A stretch of DNA of 64,000 nt, taken from Candidatus Atribacteria bacterium. Its GTDB lineage: Bacteria; Atribacterota; Phoenicimicrobiia; Phoenicimicrobiales; Stramentimicrobiaceae. Position numbers and translations under genes: made by a program. Below the pieces are notes generated by a model. That model was not told where the DNA came from. It did no database searches and worked only from the letters and a program-made list of their open reading frames with translations. The DNA lies in assembly GCA_029553585.1 (NCBI GenBank), contig JAKPKS010000049.1, positions 1 to 64,000 on the forward strand, read 5' to 3'. Positions 8,860-17,201 of the stretch are shown here, one piece after another. Position 1 is the first letter of the stretch. The number at the start of each line of letters is the position of its first letter.

Positions 8860-9266
8860 TTAATGCTATCCTCCTTGTCCCGCAATTGAGCCAAAATATC
8901 TTTTAACTTTTCCGGTATAGGTAGGCCAATCTTGGAGGCGTTTTCCAGGACACTAACTCCCTCATTGGATAAATAAAAGAAGATGACTGCTGTACGGATA
9001 ACGCCGCCATCTCCAATAACTTGGCTATCAATGATATGACCAATGCCTACAAGGGTAAAGATTAAGACCTTTTTAAATATACCTCTGAAACCAATATCAC
9101 TGGAAAGCTTGTTTTCCAAAATTGCCAGCATTACCCCGGTAATATAGTCAAGTACTACAAAGGCTACCAAGGCATAAATAAAGCCATCAATACCACCTAA
9201 AAACCAACCTAGAAAACCACCCACTACTGTAAAAAACGCTTGGATATAAAGCCATAATTCTTTCAT
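8856..9266 (-). CDS. Phage holin, Bacteriophage_holin_4 family
   Basis: A membrane protein of 136 aa with four hydrophobic segments (WLYIQAFFTVVGGFLGWFLG, IYALVAFVVLDYITGVML, VLIFTLVGIGHII, AVIFFYLSNEGVSVL) and the family hallmark LDYITG. It makes membrane lesions that release the amidase. The start is placed at ATG 9266, 8 nt after GGGAGG; the upstream extension lacks a site. It overlaps the amidase gene by 4 bp. Confidence 0.9.
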   Translation of the reverse strand: MKELWLYIQAFFTVVGGFLGWFLGGIDGFIYALVAFVVLDYITGVMLAILENKLSSDIGFRGIFKKVLIFTLVGIGHIIDSQVIGDGGVIRTAVIFFYLSNEGVSVLENASKIGLPIPEKLKDILAQLRDKEDSIK

Positions 9267-9303
9267 CTTCATTACCTCCCTATTCTTAAAAAACTCTATA
9301 TAT

Positions 9304-9328
9304 ATAAAAAAACGCCCCCTTAAGGACG
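9304..9328 (-). terminator. Hairpin between tail genes and holin
   Basis: ACGTCC and GGGCGT pair around TTAAGG, followed by seven T on the minus strand. It may attenuate structural-gene transcription before lysis. Confidence 0.5.
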
Positions 9329-9357
9329 TCAATTTTTAATTTGAAATTTAACTGGCA

Positions 9358-10419
9358 TTAATAAGGTGCGTAATAAACATAGTCAGTGCATCTTATATAA
9401 AACCCATCTCCCGGAATATAAATAGCCCCTTCAAAGTTATCATTGGCAATAACCTTAAGCCCCGGCTGTTCAGTACCTTCCCAATAAAGACCATCTGCTG
9501 AAACATAGAGCATCTCTTCGGAAAAAATAGCATATTTACCCCAATCCTTCATCCAGATAATGTTGTTAGGATTATGGATGTTGTTATCTGCCAGGCCCCC
9601 CACATTAAATAGATTAGTTTCTGTTATTTCAGTTCCCGTATCATTTAAGAGGCAAAGCCTAGTGTGATATTTACCATCTATATAGTTATATTTCATCACA
9701 AATAGTTTTCCGCCTACGGAGCGAATATTCATGTAAGTTGTTTGGTTTAGATCCTCATAAATTGTAGTAAACCAACTTCCAGGGCTATTGGGGCTGGCCC
9801 TTGCTATTTGTCTACTGGTTTCAGTAATTCCAAAGAAGGTTCCTTTATGGGCAGTTAAATACCTAAAGGCCGGTACTGATACTCCATCAGCCCCAACCAA
9901 AGTCCATTCCGTTCTTTCTTTTAAAGAATCATAGCTATAATAAAGTGGGGTTTTATAGTACCACCAGGATACTATTCCGCAGTTATTTGAAGAATCATAA
10001 GCACCGCAAATCATCTCGTTTTTGGCGCCGTCACAAAAGCCGGCGTTATACCAAGTGATGCCATCGAAAGAAGCGATGATATTAGCAAGTCCCACAATGC
10101 AAGCTAAAAACACACCATCTCCTGCCCAGACTATATCTGGTTTTCCATGGCTCCACCAAGGGACATTTGCGATAGTCCACCGTTTAGTCGTTTTATTGTA
10201 ATAGGACATATAGGGAGTTTGGGCGAAATAGACTGCAATTTGTGCATTTCCATTATCATAAATATCAATTTGCCTTACGCCGCCATACTGACTATAACCA
10301 AAATCGTTATAATATTTCTTGCTCCAGCTTAAAGTGGGAATGGGGAGGAGGATACTTCCTCGACCGCCAAAAGCCGTCCAAATGGCTAAGGTATTATTAA
10401 AATTACGATCATAACTCAT
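9358..10419 (-). CDS. Putative tail-tip receptor-binding protein
   Basis: A 353-aa protein of unrecognised family, very rich in Trp, Tyr, Gly and Asn. It has repeated blades of the type IYVSADG/SFDGITWYN, SWWYYKTPLYYSYDS and LYVSADGLYWEG, typical of beta-propeller-like surface proteins. It lies between the tail-associated protein and the holin, where phages of this type encode their host-recognition protein. The ribosome site AAGGGGG precedes ATG 10419. Host binding is inferred from position and composition. Confidence 0.6.
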   Translation of the reverse strand: MSYDRNFNNTLAIWTAFGGRGSILLPIPTLSWSKKYYNDFGYSQYGGVRQIDIYDNGNAQIAVYFAQTPYMSYYNKTTKRWTIANVPWWSHGKPDIVWAGDGVFLACIVGLANIIASFDGITWYNAGFCDGAKNEMICGAYDSSNNCGIVSWWYYKTPLYYSYDSLKERTEWTLVGADGVSVPAFRYLTAHKGTFFGITETSRQIARASPNSPGSWFTTIYEDLNQTTYMNIRSVGGKLFVMKYNYIDGKYHTRLCLLNDTGTEITETNLFNVGGLADNNIHNPNNIIWMKDWGKYAIFSEEMLYVSADGLYWEGTEQPGLKVIANDNFEGAIYIPGDGFYIRCTDYVYYAPY

Positions 10420-10436
10420 CTTTAAATTCCCCCTTC

Positions 10437-11567
10437 CTAACCCACCTTGTTAATGGCAGTAATTCTACCGCTACTATCCGTTGCATAGGTATAATTTCCA
10501 CTAGAGCCATCCACATAGCTAACTTCAAAACTTGAAGCATCAATTAATAATGTGGATACTTCTTTTAATAAAAGTTCTGAAAATATATCCTGTAATGTAA
10601 TGGAAGTAATCCTACCACTACTGTCAGCGGTAAAGCTATACTCCGCATGGTACTGATGGCTTTCCCCTTTTTCAACTTCATAGGTGACATTGATGGTGTC
10701 CTCCACGATGGATAGCTCTTTTACTATGGTATAAGATACATGAAGATCATAAACCTGGTTTTGTAAATCATCTACAGAACTGTTAACTCCGGAGATGGAG
10801 CTTTCCATTTTATAAAAGGTATCAGAAATACTTGGCTTGTATCTTCCCACTTCAACCCGGATATTGTATCTATAAAAGGGGTTATATTCTAAAGAGATAA
10901 TCCGGGTTTTAACATTGATACCTAATGGATTAAAAACAATTTGCACATTATCACCAACGGATAAATCTAGAAGTTTGAAAAATGATATATCATAGGAGGA
11001 GCTGTTCTCCCTGGAATCATGTGATACCGACACATTAGTCACATTTCGGGAACCCATGACCGGCAGGTAATCAGTACTGCCCCGGTGCTTCCTGATATTA
11101 ATCTTGTAACCATCGTATTCAATCTCCCCCCCAAGAATAGCGATATATTGCATTAAAGCTGCCCTTCTGGAAACCCTTTGGTTTATTTTCATGGTCACAC
11201 TTTCTAGATAATCCACAACCCCGGCAGTAAAAGATGTGCCGGTTAAAAGTTCATTTAGGCCGCTTTTTGGATCCCCTGTAAAATCAAATTCACTGATATC
11301 ATACATCTCGTGATTTAGCACATAGGACACATGCTCACAAAGAACTGAGCAAATAGGCAGATCTCCTTGGATAGATTTTCTAATCTGGACGATTTCAAAA
11401 TATTGACCATCAAGCTTTGCTACCTGTCTTGTTTTTAACGCCAGGGCAGACTTGGCCAGTACCGTAAAGGACAGGGTAAATTCCCCGTCAAGGGTTTCCC
11501 TTAAATTTGCATTCATCACTTTTTTGATAGTTTGAATAAGTGTATTTCCTGCATATATTTCGATCAT
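10437..11567 (-). CDS. Tail-associated (Tal/prophage endopeptidase tail) protein
   Basis: A 376-aa tail-tip protein. The N-terminal 240 residues match the family of minor tail/endopeptidase proteins (ETLDGEFTLSFTV, YFEIVQIRK, CEHVSYVLN, LLDLSVGDNVQIVF, RYNIRVEVGRYKP). A short coiled stretch around 255-275 and a beta-rich C-terminus with two SSGRIT segments follow. It is shorter than many relatives, which carry a C-terminal hydrolase. The gene expected between it and the tape measure (Dit) is not present. Confidence 0.8.
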   Translation of the reverse strand: MIEIYAGNTLIQTIKKVMNANLRETLDGEFTLSFTVLAKSALALKTRQVAKLDGQYFEIVQIRKSIQGDLPICSVLCEHVSYVLNHEMYDISEFDFTGDPKSGLNELLTGTSFTAGVVDYLESVTMKINQRVSRRAALMQYIAILGGEIEYDGYKINIRKHRGSTDYLPVMGSRNVTNVSVSHDSRENSSSYDISFFKLLDLSVGDNVQIVFNPLGINVKTRIISLEYNPFYRYNIRVEVGRYKPSISDTFYKMESSISGVNSSVDDLQNQVYDLHVSYTIVKELSIVEDTINVTYEVEKGESHQYHAEYSFTADSSGRITSITLQDIFSELLLKEVSTLLIDASSFEVSYVDGSSGNYTYATDSSGRITAINKVG

Positions 11568-11617
11568 ACCAAGCTGCCCTCCTTTCGAGACATTACATAA
11601 CTGTTTTGAATTTGCAT
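11564..11617 (-). pseudogene. 17-codon mini-ORF, possible scar of a deleted tail gene
   Basis: Between tape measure and Tal there is only MQIQNSYVMSRKEGSLV, ending on a TGA that overlaps the ATG of Tal (ATGA). In related phages a distal tail protein of about 230-300 aa sits here. The mini-ORF could be the joined ends of such a gene after an in-frame deletion. Too short to prove. Confidence 0.3.
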
Positions 11618-11635
11618 ATCGATTGTTTTTATTAC

Positions 11636-14245
11636 TTAGTTCCCGGCTATACCCAAGTTTCTAACGGTGACAGTATTTTGGTTCCACTGTAGCTGGGCAA
11701 TAACCCTAGTTAGGATATTTCCGTCAATGGTTAGGGGGATGGTTACATCAAAGGCAGCCCCACTGCTTCCTGCTTCTACTCCGGTAACAACACTATTCAT
11801 ATCTAAATCAAAGTCTGTTGGAATAGCTTTATTCATTTCTTTTTCCACATCTCGCATAGCATCGGTAAAACCTTCACCAAGTCCAAGACCCATGTTCTGG
11901 CCAATATCAGCAAATACTTTAGAAGGGGATCTTATGCCCAGCACTCCCCTCATACTACGGACAATGCTATTAACCATGCTGCTGACCTTATTTTGGATCC
12001 AGCCAAGCATGGAGGATATTCCATTCCAAAGACCGGTCATAATATTTTTACCTACCTCAACAATGGAGATGGCAGCTTTGCCGATCCCTTGAATGATGGC
12101 GGCTACTATCTGAGGCAGAGCCGCTATTAATTGGGGTATGGCTTGCAATAAACCACCGATTAAACTGATTATTAATTGCAAGCCCATCTGTACTATCCGG
12201 GGTAGGTTTCGGGTTATAAAATCTATGATAGTTGCAATAATGGTCGGCAAGGCTTCGATTAATCTGGGCAGGGCATCTAACAGTCCTACCGCTAAAGCTT
12301 CAATAATTGCAAAGGCTGCCTCTAAAACTAAGTCCAGGTTATTAATCAAAGTTTCCACTATTAGAATAATGGCTTCTACAATAGAAGGAATCAGTTCCGG
12401 CAAAGCCTCTGCTATACCCATGGCTAGGGCCACTACTATTTGAATAGCTGCTTCAATAAGGAGGGGTAGGTTTTCTATGATGAAATCAGCCACAGTGGTG
12501 ACTAAATAAACTACCATTTCTATTAAAGGCCCAATATTAGAAGTGATTGCATTTATTAATCCTTCTAAAAGCTGGATCGCTCCCCCCAAAAGTGGAGGCA
12601 GTAAGGTGGGTAGTAGTTCCACTAAAGCATTGACTATTTCAGTAAGCATAGTGGATACCATATTAATGGCATCTGGGAGATACTCACTTATTTTACTAAT
12701 CCCTTTAACTAAAAAATCGGAGAGTTTCTCTCCGATGGCTGTAATATCTCCTTCTTGGAAACCGTCATTTAGGATGGCTGTTACATCCCTAACCAGTAAT
12801 GTTACTTCATCTACCGTATCTTGAGCCATACCGGAAAACTGCTCGCCAATGGCAATTTGAAAACCTTCATAGGCAGATTTTAAACTTCTAAGAGAACCGG
12901 CAAGACCCCCTTCCATGGTGTTTGCCATATCTTCTGCCGCACCTTTTGCGTTTTCCAGTTCCCGGTAGAGGTTTTCCATCTCTTCTCCGGTACCGGCTAA
13001 AAGAGCATTAACCCCAGCAATATCCTGCTTATTGAAGATATTGCTTAAGGCATTTAGCTTTTCTGCTTCAGATAGCCCGGATAGTTTCCCATTTAGATCA
13101 GTTAGAATATCGTTTAAATCCCGGATATTACCTTCTGAATCACTAACACTAATTCCTAAGCCTTGGAGTTCTTTGGCCGCCTTTGAAGTGGGGGAGGTTA
13201 GGGACATCACTACGTTACGGAGTTTAGTACCACCTTCGGCTCCTTTAATTCCCCGGTTGGCTAAAACCCCCAGCATGACATTTAGGGTTTCCACACTTTG
13301 ACCGGCGTTTTTCATGGTAGCACCGGAAACTAGGATTGCTTCGCCTAGTTGCTGAACATTAGTATTGGATCTTTGGGAGGTTCGGGCCATAAGATCCATA
13401 TAGTCTCCCATATCGGATATCTCAAGACCCAGGGCCGCCATGGAGTCTGTAACCAGGTCTGATGCCCTGGCTAAGTCCATGCCTCCGGCAGCAGCCAAGG
13501 TGAGCACACCGGGCAGAGCCTCAATAGCCTGATTAGCGTCATACCCGGCAAGGGCTAAATAGTTTAAAGCGTCTGCGGATTCCGATGCGGTAAATCTGGT
13601 GCTGGCCCCGGCTTCTTTGGCAGCATCTGATAATTTTTTAAAGGCTTCTTCACCTTCGGCACCGGTTAAGCCCATGGTAGCTTGGACCTGTTTCATGGAA
13701 TCCTCAAATTCAGCATAGACGCTTAGGGAGTTTCCGATAAACTTTCCGGTAGCCAAGGCCCCGGCACCGATGGCAGCCATAGCAGCGGCAGCAGCCTTTA
13801 GTCCGGCTACTAAGGTTTTCCCGGCAATATCCCCGGCTTTTTTAAGGCCATTAACTAGATCGTCAATTTTTTCCCGGTTTAGCTTTTTAACTTGTTCTTG
13901 GGATTCTTTTAGTTCCTGTTCCATGTTATTTAGTTCTGCATTGGCGTTGTTAAGCTGGGTCTGCCAGGCTAGGGTTCTTTTATCATTTTCGCCAAAGGAG
14001 TCGGCGGCATTTTTAAGTGCCCCTTCCAAGGTTTTAATCTTATCCCTTTGGGCATCTATTTCTTTATTAAGTTGAGTGTTCTTAGCGGTAATTGCCTGGA
14101 TGGATTTATCTTGTTTGCCAAACTGGGAGGTAACAAGGTTCATTTCGGAACCTAAAACTTTAAAGCTTCGGTTAATTTCTCTTAATGCGTTTTTAAATTC
14201 CTTCTCGCCCTCAATGCCTATTTTTAGGCCAAAACTATCTGCCAC
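11636..14245 (-). CDS. Tail tape measure protein, TP901 family
   Basis: An 869-aa protein that sets tail length and is ejected with the DNA. An N-terminal coiled coil (about 20-130) is followed by the TP901 core (about 175-440: FEDSMKQVQATMGLTG, AGASTRFTASESADAL, GGTKLRNVVMSLTSPT). Next come long repeated hydrophobic stretches from 500 to 730 and a C-terminal part with RSPSKVFADIGQNMGLGLGEGF. The start is GTG at 14245, 9 nt after GGAGG. A toxin-antitoxin cassette is inserted between it and the tail chaperone genes. Confidence 0.95.
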   Translation of the reverse strand: MADSFGLKIGIEGEKEFKNALREINRSFKVLGSEMNLVTSQFGKQDKSIQAITAKNTQLNKEIDAQRDKIKTLEGALKNAADSFGENDKRTLAWQTQLNNANAELNNMEQELKESQEQVKKLNREKIDDLVNGLKKAGDIAGKTLVAGLKAAAAAMAAIGAGALATGKFIGNSLSVYAEFEDSMKQVQATMGLTGAEGEEAFKKLSDAAKEAGASTRFTASESADALNYLALAGYDANQAIEALPGVLTLAAAGGMDLARASDLVTDSMAALGLEISDMGDYMDLMARTSQRSNTNVQQLGEAILVSGATMKNAGQSVETLNVMLGVLANRGIKGAEGGTKLRNVVMSLTSPTSKAAKELQGLGISVSDSEGNIRDLNDILTDLNGKLSGLSEAEKLNALSNIFNKQDIAGVNALLAGTGEEMENLYRELENAKGAAEDMANTMEGGLAGSLRSLKSAYEGFQIAIGEQFSGMAQDTVDEVTLLVRDVTAILNDGFQEGDITAIGEKLSDFLVKGISKISEYLPDAINMVSTMLTEIVNALVELLPTLLPPLLGGAIQLLEGLINAITSNIGPLIEMVVYLVTTVADFIIENLPLLIEAAIQIVVALAMGIAEALPELIPSIVEAIILIVETLINNLDLVLEAAFAIIEALAVGLLDALPRLIEALPTIIATIIDFITRNLPRIVQMGLQLIISLIGGLLQAIPQLIAALPQIVAAIIQGIGKAAISIVEVGKNIMTGLWNGISSMLGWIQNKVSSMVNSIVRSMRGVLGIRSPSKVFADIGQNMGLGLGEGFTDAMRDVEKEMNKAIPTDFDLDMNSVVTGVEAGSSGAAFDVTIPLTIDGNILTRVIAQLQWNQNTVTVRNLGIAGN

Positions 14246-14273
14246 GGTGTCTCACCTCCTTCCAAATGGGCAT

Positions 14274-14304
14274 GAAAAAAGACACCCCGGGTAAGAGTGT
14301 CTTT
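14274..14304 (-). terminator. Terminator between HEPN/MNT cassette and tape measure
   Basis: AAAGACAC/GTGTCTTT form an 8-bp stem followed by a T run on the minus strand. It closes the inserted toxin-antitoxin cassette; late transcription must read through it to reach the tape measure gene. Confidence 0.7.
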
Positions 14305-14329
14305 AAAATTCTCTTTTTTATTGCTTATA

Positions 14330-14815
14330 TTACTCTGTGTGCTTTCCTTGTATATCTAAAAAATCAAGAAATCTTTCCAATTCAGTTTTGATATCATTAA
14401 ACAAATCTGGTAATTTCTTTACTAAAGGTTCTATTCTAGCAGCAGAAAGATTAAAACTATATACATTTCTTACAATATGACGAAACCCTCTATACTCATC
14501 AAGGGTGTTTCTTGTTTCTTTAGAAATAACAGCGGGACGTACTAGCTTAATATCCACGGCCATTTGCCTTAAAAGTTCTTGATGCCAATTTTCTCCTTGT
14601 GGCTTTCCTTGATCTATTGTAGTAGCTACTAATTCAAAAACCTTTTCAAGTGCTGTATAAAAACTATGTAGATTTAATGCGACGCTATCTAAATAGAATT
14701 CATCCCCCGATTGCATTAATTGTTTCCAGCCACTTTCAATTCGGTCGATTATTATCCTCATCTCTGACAATTCTTCACGGATCCTACCAGATAGAGCGAG
14801 TTGCCTTTTATTCAT
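14330..14815 (-). CDS. HEPN-domain (HepT-like) toxin or effector
   Basis: An all-helical 161-aa protein with the motif YRGFRHIVRNVYSF near residues 109-121, characteristic of HepT-like proteins paired with nucleotidyltransferases. HEPN proteins of this kind are usually RNases. The residue after the second Arg is Asn rather than the more common His, so RNase activity is uncertain. It overlaps the nucleotidyltransferase gene by 4 bp (ATGA), with GAGGGGGT before the start. Base composition resembles its neighbours. Not a structural phage gene; it is cargo. Confidence 0.75.
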   Translation of the reverse strand: MNKRQLALSGRIREELSEMRIIIDRIESGWKQLMQSGDEFYLDSVALNLHSFYTALEKVFELVATTIDQGKPQGENWHQELLRQMAVDIKLVRPAVISKETRNTLDEYRGFRHIVRNVYSFNLSAARIEPLVKKLPDLFNDIKTELERFLDFLDIQGKHTE

Positions 14816-15195
14816 ATCTCTACCCCCTCAATTTCAAGTGCTTTCTTCAAGGAGTCCCTACAATCTATAGCATCAACCAAATCTATTTTAAAATCCGCAG
14901 TTAAAGCCGTTACTGCTCCTACCGCTGCATAAAATTTGTTTTCTGGTATTCCCCATACCGCCAAATCTATATCGGACCAAAGTGTAAATGATGGACGATC
15001 AGTCAAAGAACCAAACACCACTACTTTCGTTGCACCATAATTTGACTTTAAAATTACCGCAGCTTTTTTGGCAATTTCCCAAGCCTCCTTGTAACGCTTC
15101 GTTAGAAACGGTTCATCTTTGGTAACAGCTTTTGTGAAGGTAAAGGGATATTTTTGTTTATAATATTCGGCTAATTCTTCAGTTCTTGCATTCAT
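14812..15195 (-). CDS. MNT-type nucleotidyltransferase (MntA-like antitoxin)
   Basis: A 127-aa minimal nucleotidyltransferase with Gly62-Ser63, then SDIDLAVWG giving Asp75 and Asp77, and a third acidic residue near Asp105 (KIDLVD). In characterised MntA/HepT pairs the transferase adds AMP to the HEPN protein and silences it. It is the first gene of a two-gene operon with its own promoter at 15229-15257. The pair is likely addiction or anti-phage cargo of the prophage. Confidence 0.8.
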   Translation of the reverse strand: MNARTEELAEYYKQKYPFTFTKAVTKDEPFLTKRYKEAWEIAKKAAVILKSNYGATKVVVFGSLTDRPSFTLWSDIDLAVWGIPENKFYAAVGAVTALTADFKIDLVDAIDCRDSLKKALEIEGVEI

Positions 15196-15228
15196 TTTTA
15201 TACTCCTAACATAATTTTTCTATGTAAA

Positions 15229-15257
15229 ATTATACCACATAGGGTTTCTTATTTCAA
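15229..15257 (-). promoter_or_regulatory. Promoter and probable autoregulatory operator of the MNT/HEPN pair
   Basis: On the minus strand TTGAAA and TATAAT are spaced by exactly 17 bp. CTATGT and ACATAG form an inverted repeat across the -10 box (15219-15243), and a further CTATGTA lies nearby at about 15264. This arrangement is typical of an autoregulated toxin-antitoxin operon. Confidence 0.7.
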
Positions 15258-15327
15258 TTTATTGCTATGTAGGATCCTGGATTTATCATAACCCTTTTTA
15301 ATTTGTTTAAACCGGTCATTGTCCACC

Positions 15328-15381
15328 CCTCTTGATATTCGTGCTATCATTGCAATTATGAATAGCACGAATGTCAAGAGG
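15328..15381. repeat. Long inverted repeat with 20-bp arms
   Basis: Arms 15328-15347 and 15362-15381 pair over 20 bp with a single G-T difference around a 14-nt loop. It lies upstream of the MNT/HEPN operon in the gene-free stretch 15258-15650, which also holds a GC-rich patch (15506-15522). No T run follows, so it is not a simple terminator; it could be a mobile-element end, an operator or a structured RNA. Confidence 0.6.
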
Positions 15382-15566
15382 AGGATTTACTTCTCCCAGT
15401 TACACCCTTTGTCTTCATCAAATGTATTTTTATTGTTTAGTTTTTCTTCCTGCACTATTTTTAAAACAGGCTGAGACAATACGCCAGTTTATCCTCTGGT
15501 GTCCCTCGGGCCCGGGGGCTTTTCGTATTTTGGAACAAGGCCGGATTCATAAAATTATAGAAATTC

Positions 15567-15632
15567 AATGTAACACTTTTAGCCTTTAATGTAACAGGCA
15601 TAATGTTACATTAAAAAATTCCATGTTACATT
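15567..15632. repeat. Four AATGTAACA motifs in mirrored order
   Basis: AATGTAACA occurs at 15567-15575 and 15588-15596, and its complement TGTTACATT at 15604-15612 and 15624-15632, so the set forms a dyad centred near 15600. It lies next to the end of the tail chaperone reading frame at 15651. Possible roles are a repressor site or the end of a transposable element that brought in the toxin-antitoxin cassette. Confidence 0.5.
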
Positions 15633-15650
15633 AGCTTTGAATCTAAAAAA

Positions 15651-15860
15651 TCAGAGCCACTCAGGAATCACATCATCAATAAAACTTTCCTTTCTCGGTT
15701 TTGAGATACCAATAAACTGTTTATGGCACTCCCAAAGATCCATTAGATAACCTATAGACATCAGCCAGACTTCCTCTTCTTTTCGTTTTAATTGCACCGT
15801 CCCATAGTAAATAAGCCGGGTAAAGAGCTCCTCCTCACTTACCCGACTACCTCGTTTTTT
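15651..15860 (-). CDS. Tail assembly chaperone gpT extension, made by -1 frameshift
   Basis: The reading frame after the gpG stop lacks its own start. It encodes about 70 residues typical of the T part of gpGT (SEEELFTRLIYYGTVQL, GYLMDLWECHKQFIGI, ending DDVIPEWL). A classical slippery heptamer A-AAA-AAC (15860-15854) lies in the correct phase near the end of the gpG gene, so a -1 slip joins the two. The minor long form assists tape measure packing during tail assembly. Confidence 0.85.
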   Translation of the reverse strand, partial: KKRGSRVSEEELFTRLIYYGTVQLKRKEEEVWLMSIGYLMDLWECHKQFIGISKPRKESFIDDVIPEWL

Positions 15861-16255
15861 GATTCTTCACTCTCCACGTTTCTTTTAGTACCCTTTAGCA
15901 TCGCTGCCATTATGGCATCTTTGTAATGGGCAAGGTCAAAAGGGGTGGTTAAAAGTTCAATTTCTTCTTCTGTTAAAAGTTCCCGCTTATTATCTTTGTT
16001 TCTTAGATTATGAATCAAAATAGATTGATTTGCTAAAAGAGTGATAAGGTAAATTATCTCATCTAAGGCCATTTCAAAGTTTTCTGTTTTCATTAGCTTT
16101 TCGCCTAGGCTTTCCAAGCCTCCATAACGTTTAGCTATTTCCTTAGTTGCCTTTGTGGTAAGAATTAGTTTGTATTCCTTATCCCCTACAGTTATTTGGG
16201 TGCTTCTGTCTAAAGACGCTTCATCCAATAATATTTCTTTTTCTAAATCAGCCAT
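15839..16255 (-). CDS. Tail assembly chaperone gpG
   Basis: A 138-aa protein encoded just after the major tail protein, in the position of gpG-like chaperones, with the usual start (VGDKEYKLILTTKATKEIAKRYGGLE). It ends 4 codons after the frameshift heptamer. It should bind the tape measure protein during tail assembly together with the gpGT fusion. Start ATG with AAGGAGG 7 nt upstream. Confidence 0.85.
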   Translation of the reverse strand: MADLEKEILLDEASLDRSTQITVGDKEYKLILTTKATKEIAKRYGGLESLGEKLMKTENFEMALDEIIYLITLLANQSILIHNLRNKDNKRELLTEEEIELLTTPFDLAHYKDAIMAAMLKGTKRNVESEESKNEVVG

Positions 16256-16266
16256 GGTAATCCTCC

Positions 16267-17157
16267 TTAATCAATGGGCTCTACTTCAACAGTAGCCACG
16301 GTTGTAGTTAGGCTTTCGGCACCACTTAAGCTTAAAATGCAGTAGTAATAATAGGTGCCTTCAGTTAGTTCACTGGGTATGTCAAAACTTGCCGAAGTTT
16401 CACCGTTAATGATTTTCCCACCAGTATCGCTGTCCACTTCGTTTTCATACCATTGGTAGGTAACCGGGTTTGTGGTATTGCTGCTGGCTACTACAGAAAG
16501 GCTTTCATTAATACTTCCTTCCGTTACTTCTGTTAGGGCCGCTGGTTGAACCGTGATGGTTATAGCCGGGGTTACTTCTGTAAAATCGGGTTCATAGACA
16601 GCGGAAAACCAGCTACTAATGGTGGAAGGAGATACTCCGTTATCACCTTCTGTTACTTCAGCCTTCCAAGGATGTTTGTTTTCACTGTCTAATTTGTTTC
16701 TTCTAAAGACTGTACCTTCTATGGTGGGACTACTAAAGGTAATGGAATCCCCCTTGGTAGCAAGACTAGTGGCAGGGACACTAAAAATAACCCGGTAAAG
16801 CCAAAAGTAACGATACTTCCCATTGGACTTCTTCGCACGAAACCCAATAGCCACGGGACTCCCTCCATCTTCGCTTCTGGAAACAACCACATTATTACTG
16901 TCAATTTTGCAGCCGGTTAAATCCTGGGCTACTATAGAACCTATATCATCTACCCCAAGGCTTAAGGAGCCGCTTTTAAATTCTTTGACCACTTCCGAGG
17001 CCCCATCATCAGCATAGAGTATTGCTTCTATCAGCTCAACGCTAAGATCTGCGGTCATGGCCTTGGCCAGTATTTGGGGAATGCCATAGGTTTCATTGCC
17101 ATTGGCATCCTCGGTGATTTTAGCGTAATATAGGCTGTCTAATCCTATTGTTGCCAT
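16267..17157 (-). CDS. Major tail tube protein with C-terminal Ig-like domain
   Basis: A 296-aa phi13-type major tail protein (MATIGLDSLYYAKITED start, KEFKSGSLSLGVDDI, IGFRAKKSNGKYRYFWLYRVIF, FRRNKLDSENKHPWK). After about residue 195 a separate beta-sandwich follows (TVQPAALTEVTEGS, NPVTYQWYEN, GTYYYYCILS), an Ig-like decoration domain common on tail tubes and thought to touch the cell surface. The start is set at ATG 17157, where AAAGGAG gives good spacing; the 11-codon upstream extension has no site. Confidence 0.9.
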   Translation of the reverse strand: MATIGLDSLYYAKITEDANGNETYGIPQILAKAMTADLSVELIEAILYADDGASEVVKEFKSGSLSLGVDDIGSIVAQDLTGCKIDSNNVVVSRSEDGGSPVAIGFRAKKSNGKYRYFWLYRVIFSVPATSLATKGDSITFSSPTIEGTVFRRNKLDSENKHPWKAEVTEGDNGVSPSTISSWFSAVYEPDFTEVTPAITITVQPAALTEVTEGSINESLSVVASSNTTNPVTYQWYENEVDSDTGGKIINGETSASFDIPSELTEGTYYYYCILSLSGAESLTTTVATVEVEPID

Positions 17158-17173
17158 AATAATCTCTCCTTTC

Positions 17174-17201
17174 AAAAAATAAACCGGCAAATACGCCGGT
17201 T
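17174..17201 (-). terminator. Hairpin with T run upstream of the major tail gene
   Basis: AACCGGC and GCCGGTT pair around a 6-nt loop, then TTATTTTTT on the minus strand. It overlaps the end of the tail terminator gene and may tune the ratio of connector to tail tube mRNA. Confidence 0.6.

Noticed and set aside
15371-15589. Plus-strand 72-codon ORF after the long inverted repeat
   Set aside because: No ribosome site, starts inside the repeat arm, composition unlike a phage protein, and no recognisable domain.
16267-17190. Longer starts for several genes (for example 11 extra codons of the major tail protein, 22 of the holin, 30 of the sigma-like protein)
   Set aside because: The extensions lack ribosome sites and run through terminators or neighbouring signals, while the inner starts have well-spaced GGAGG sites.
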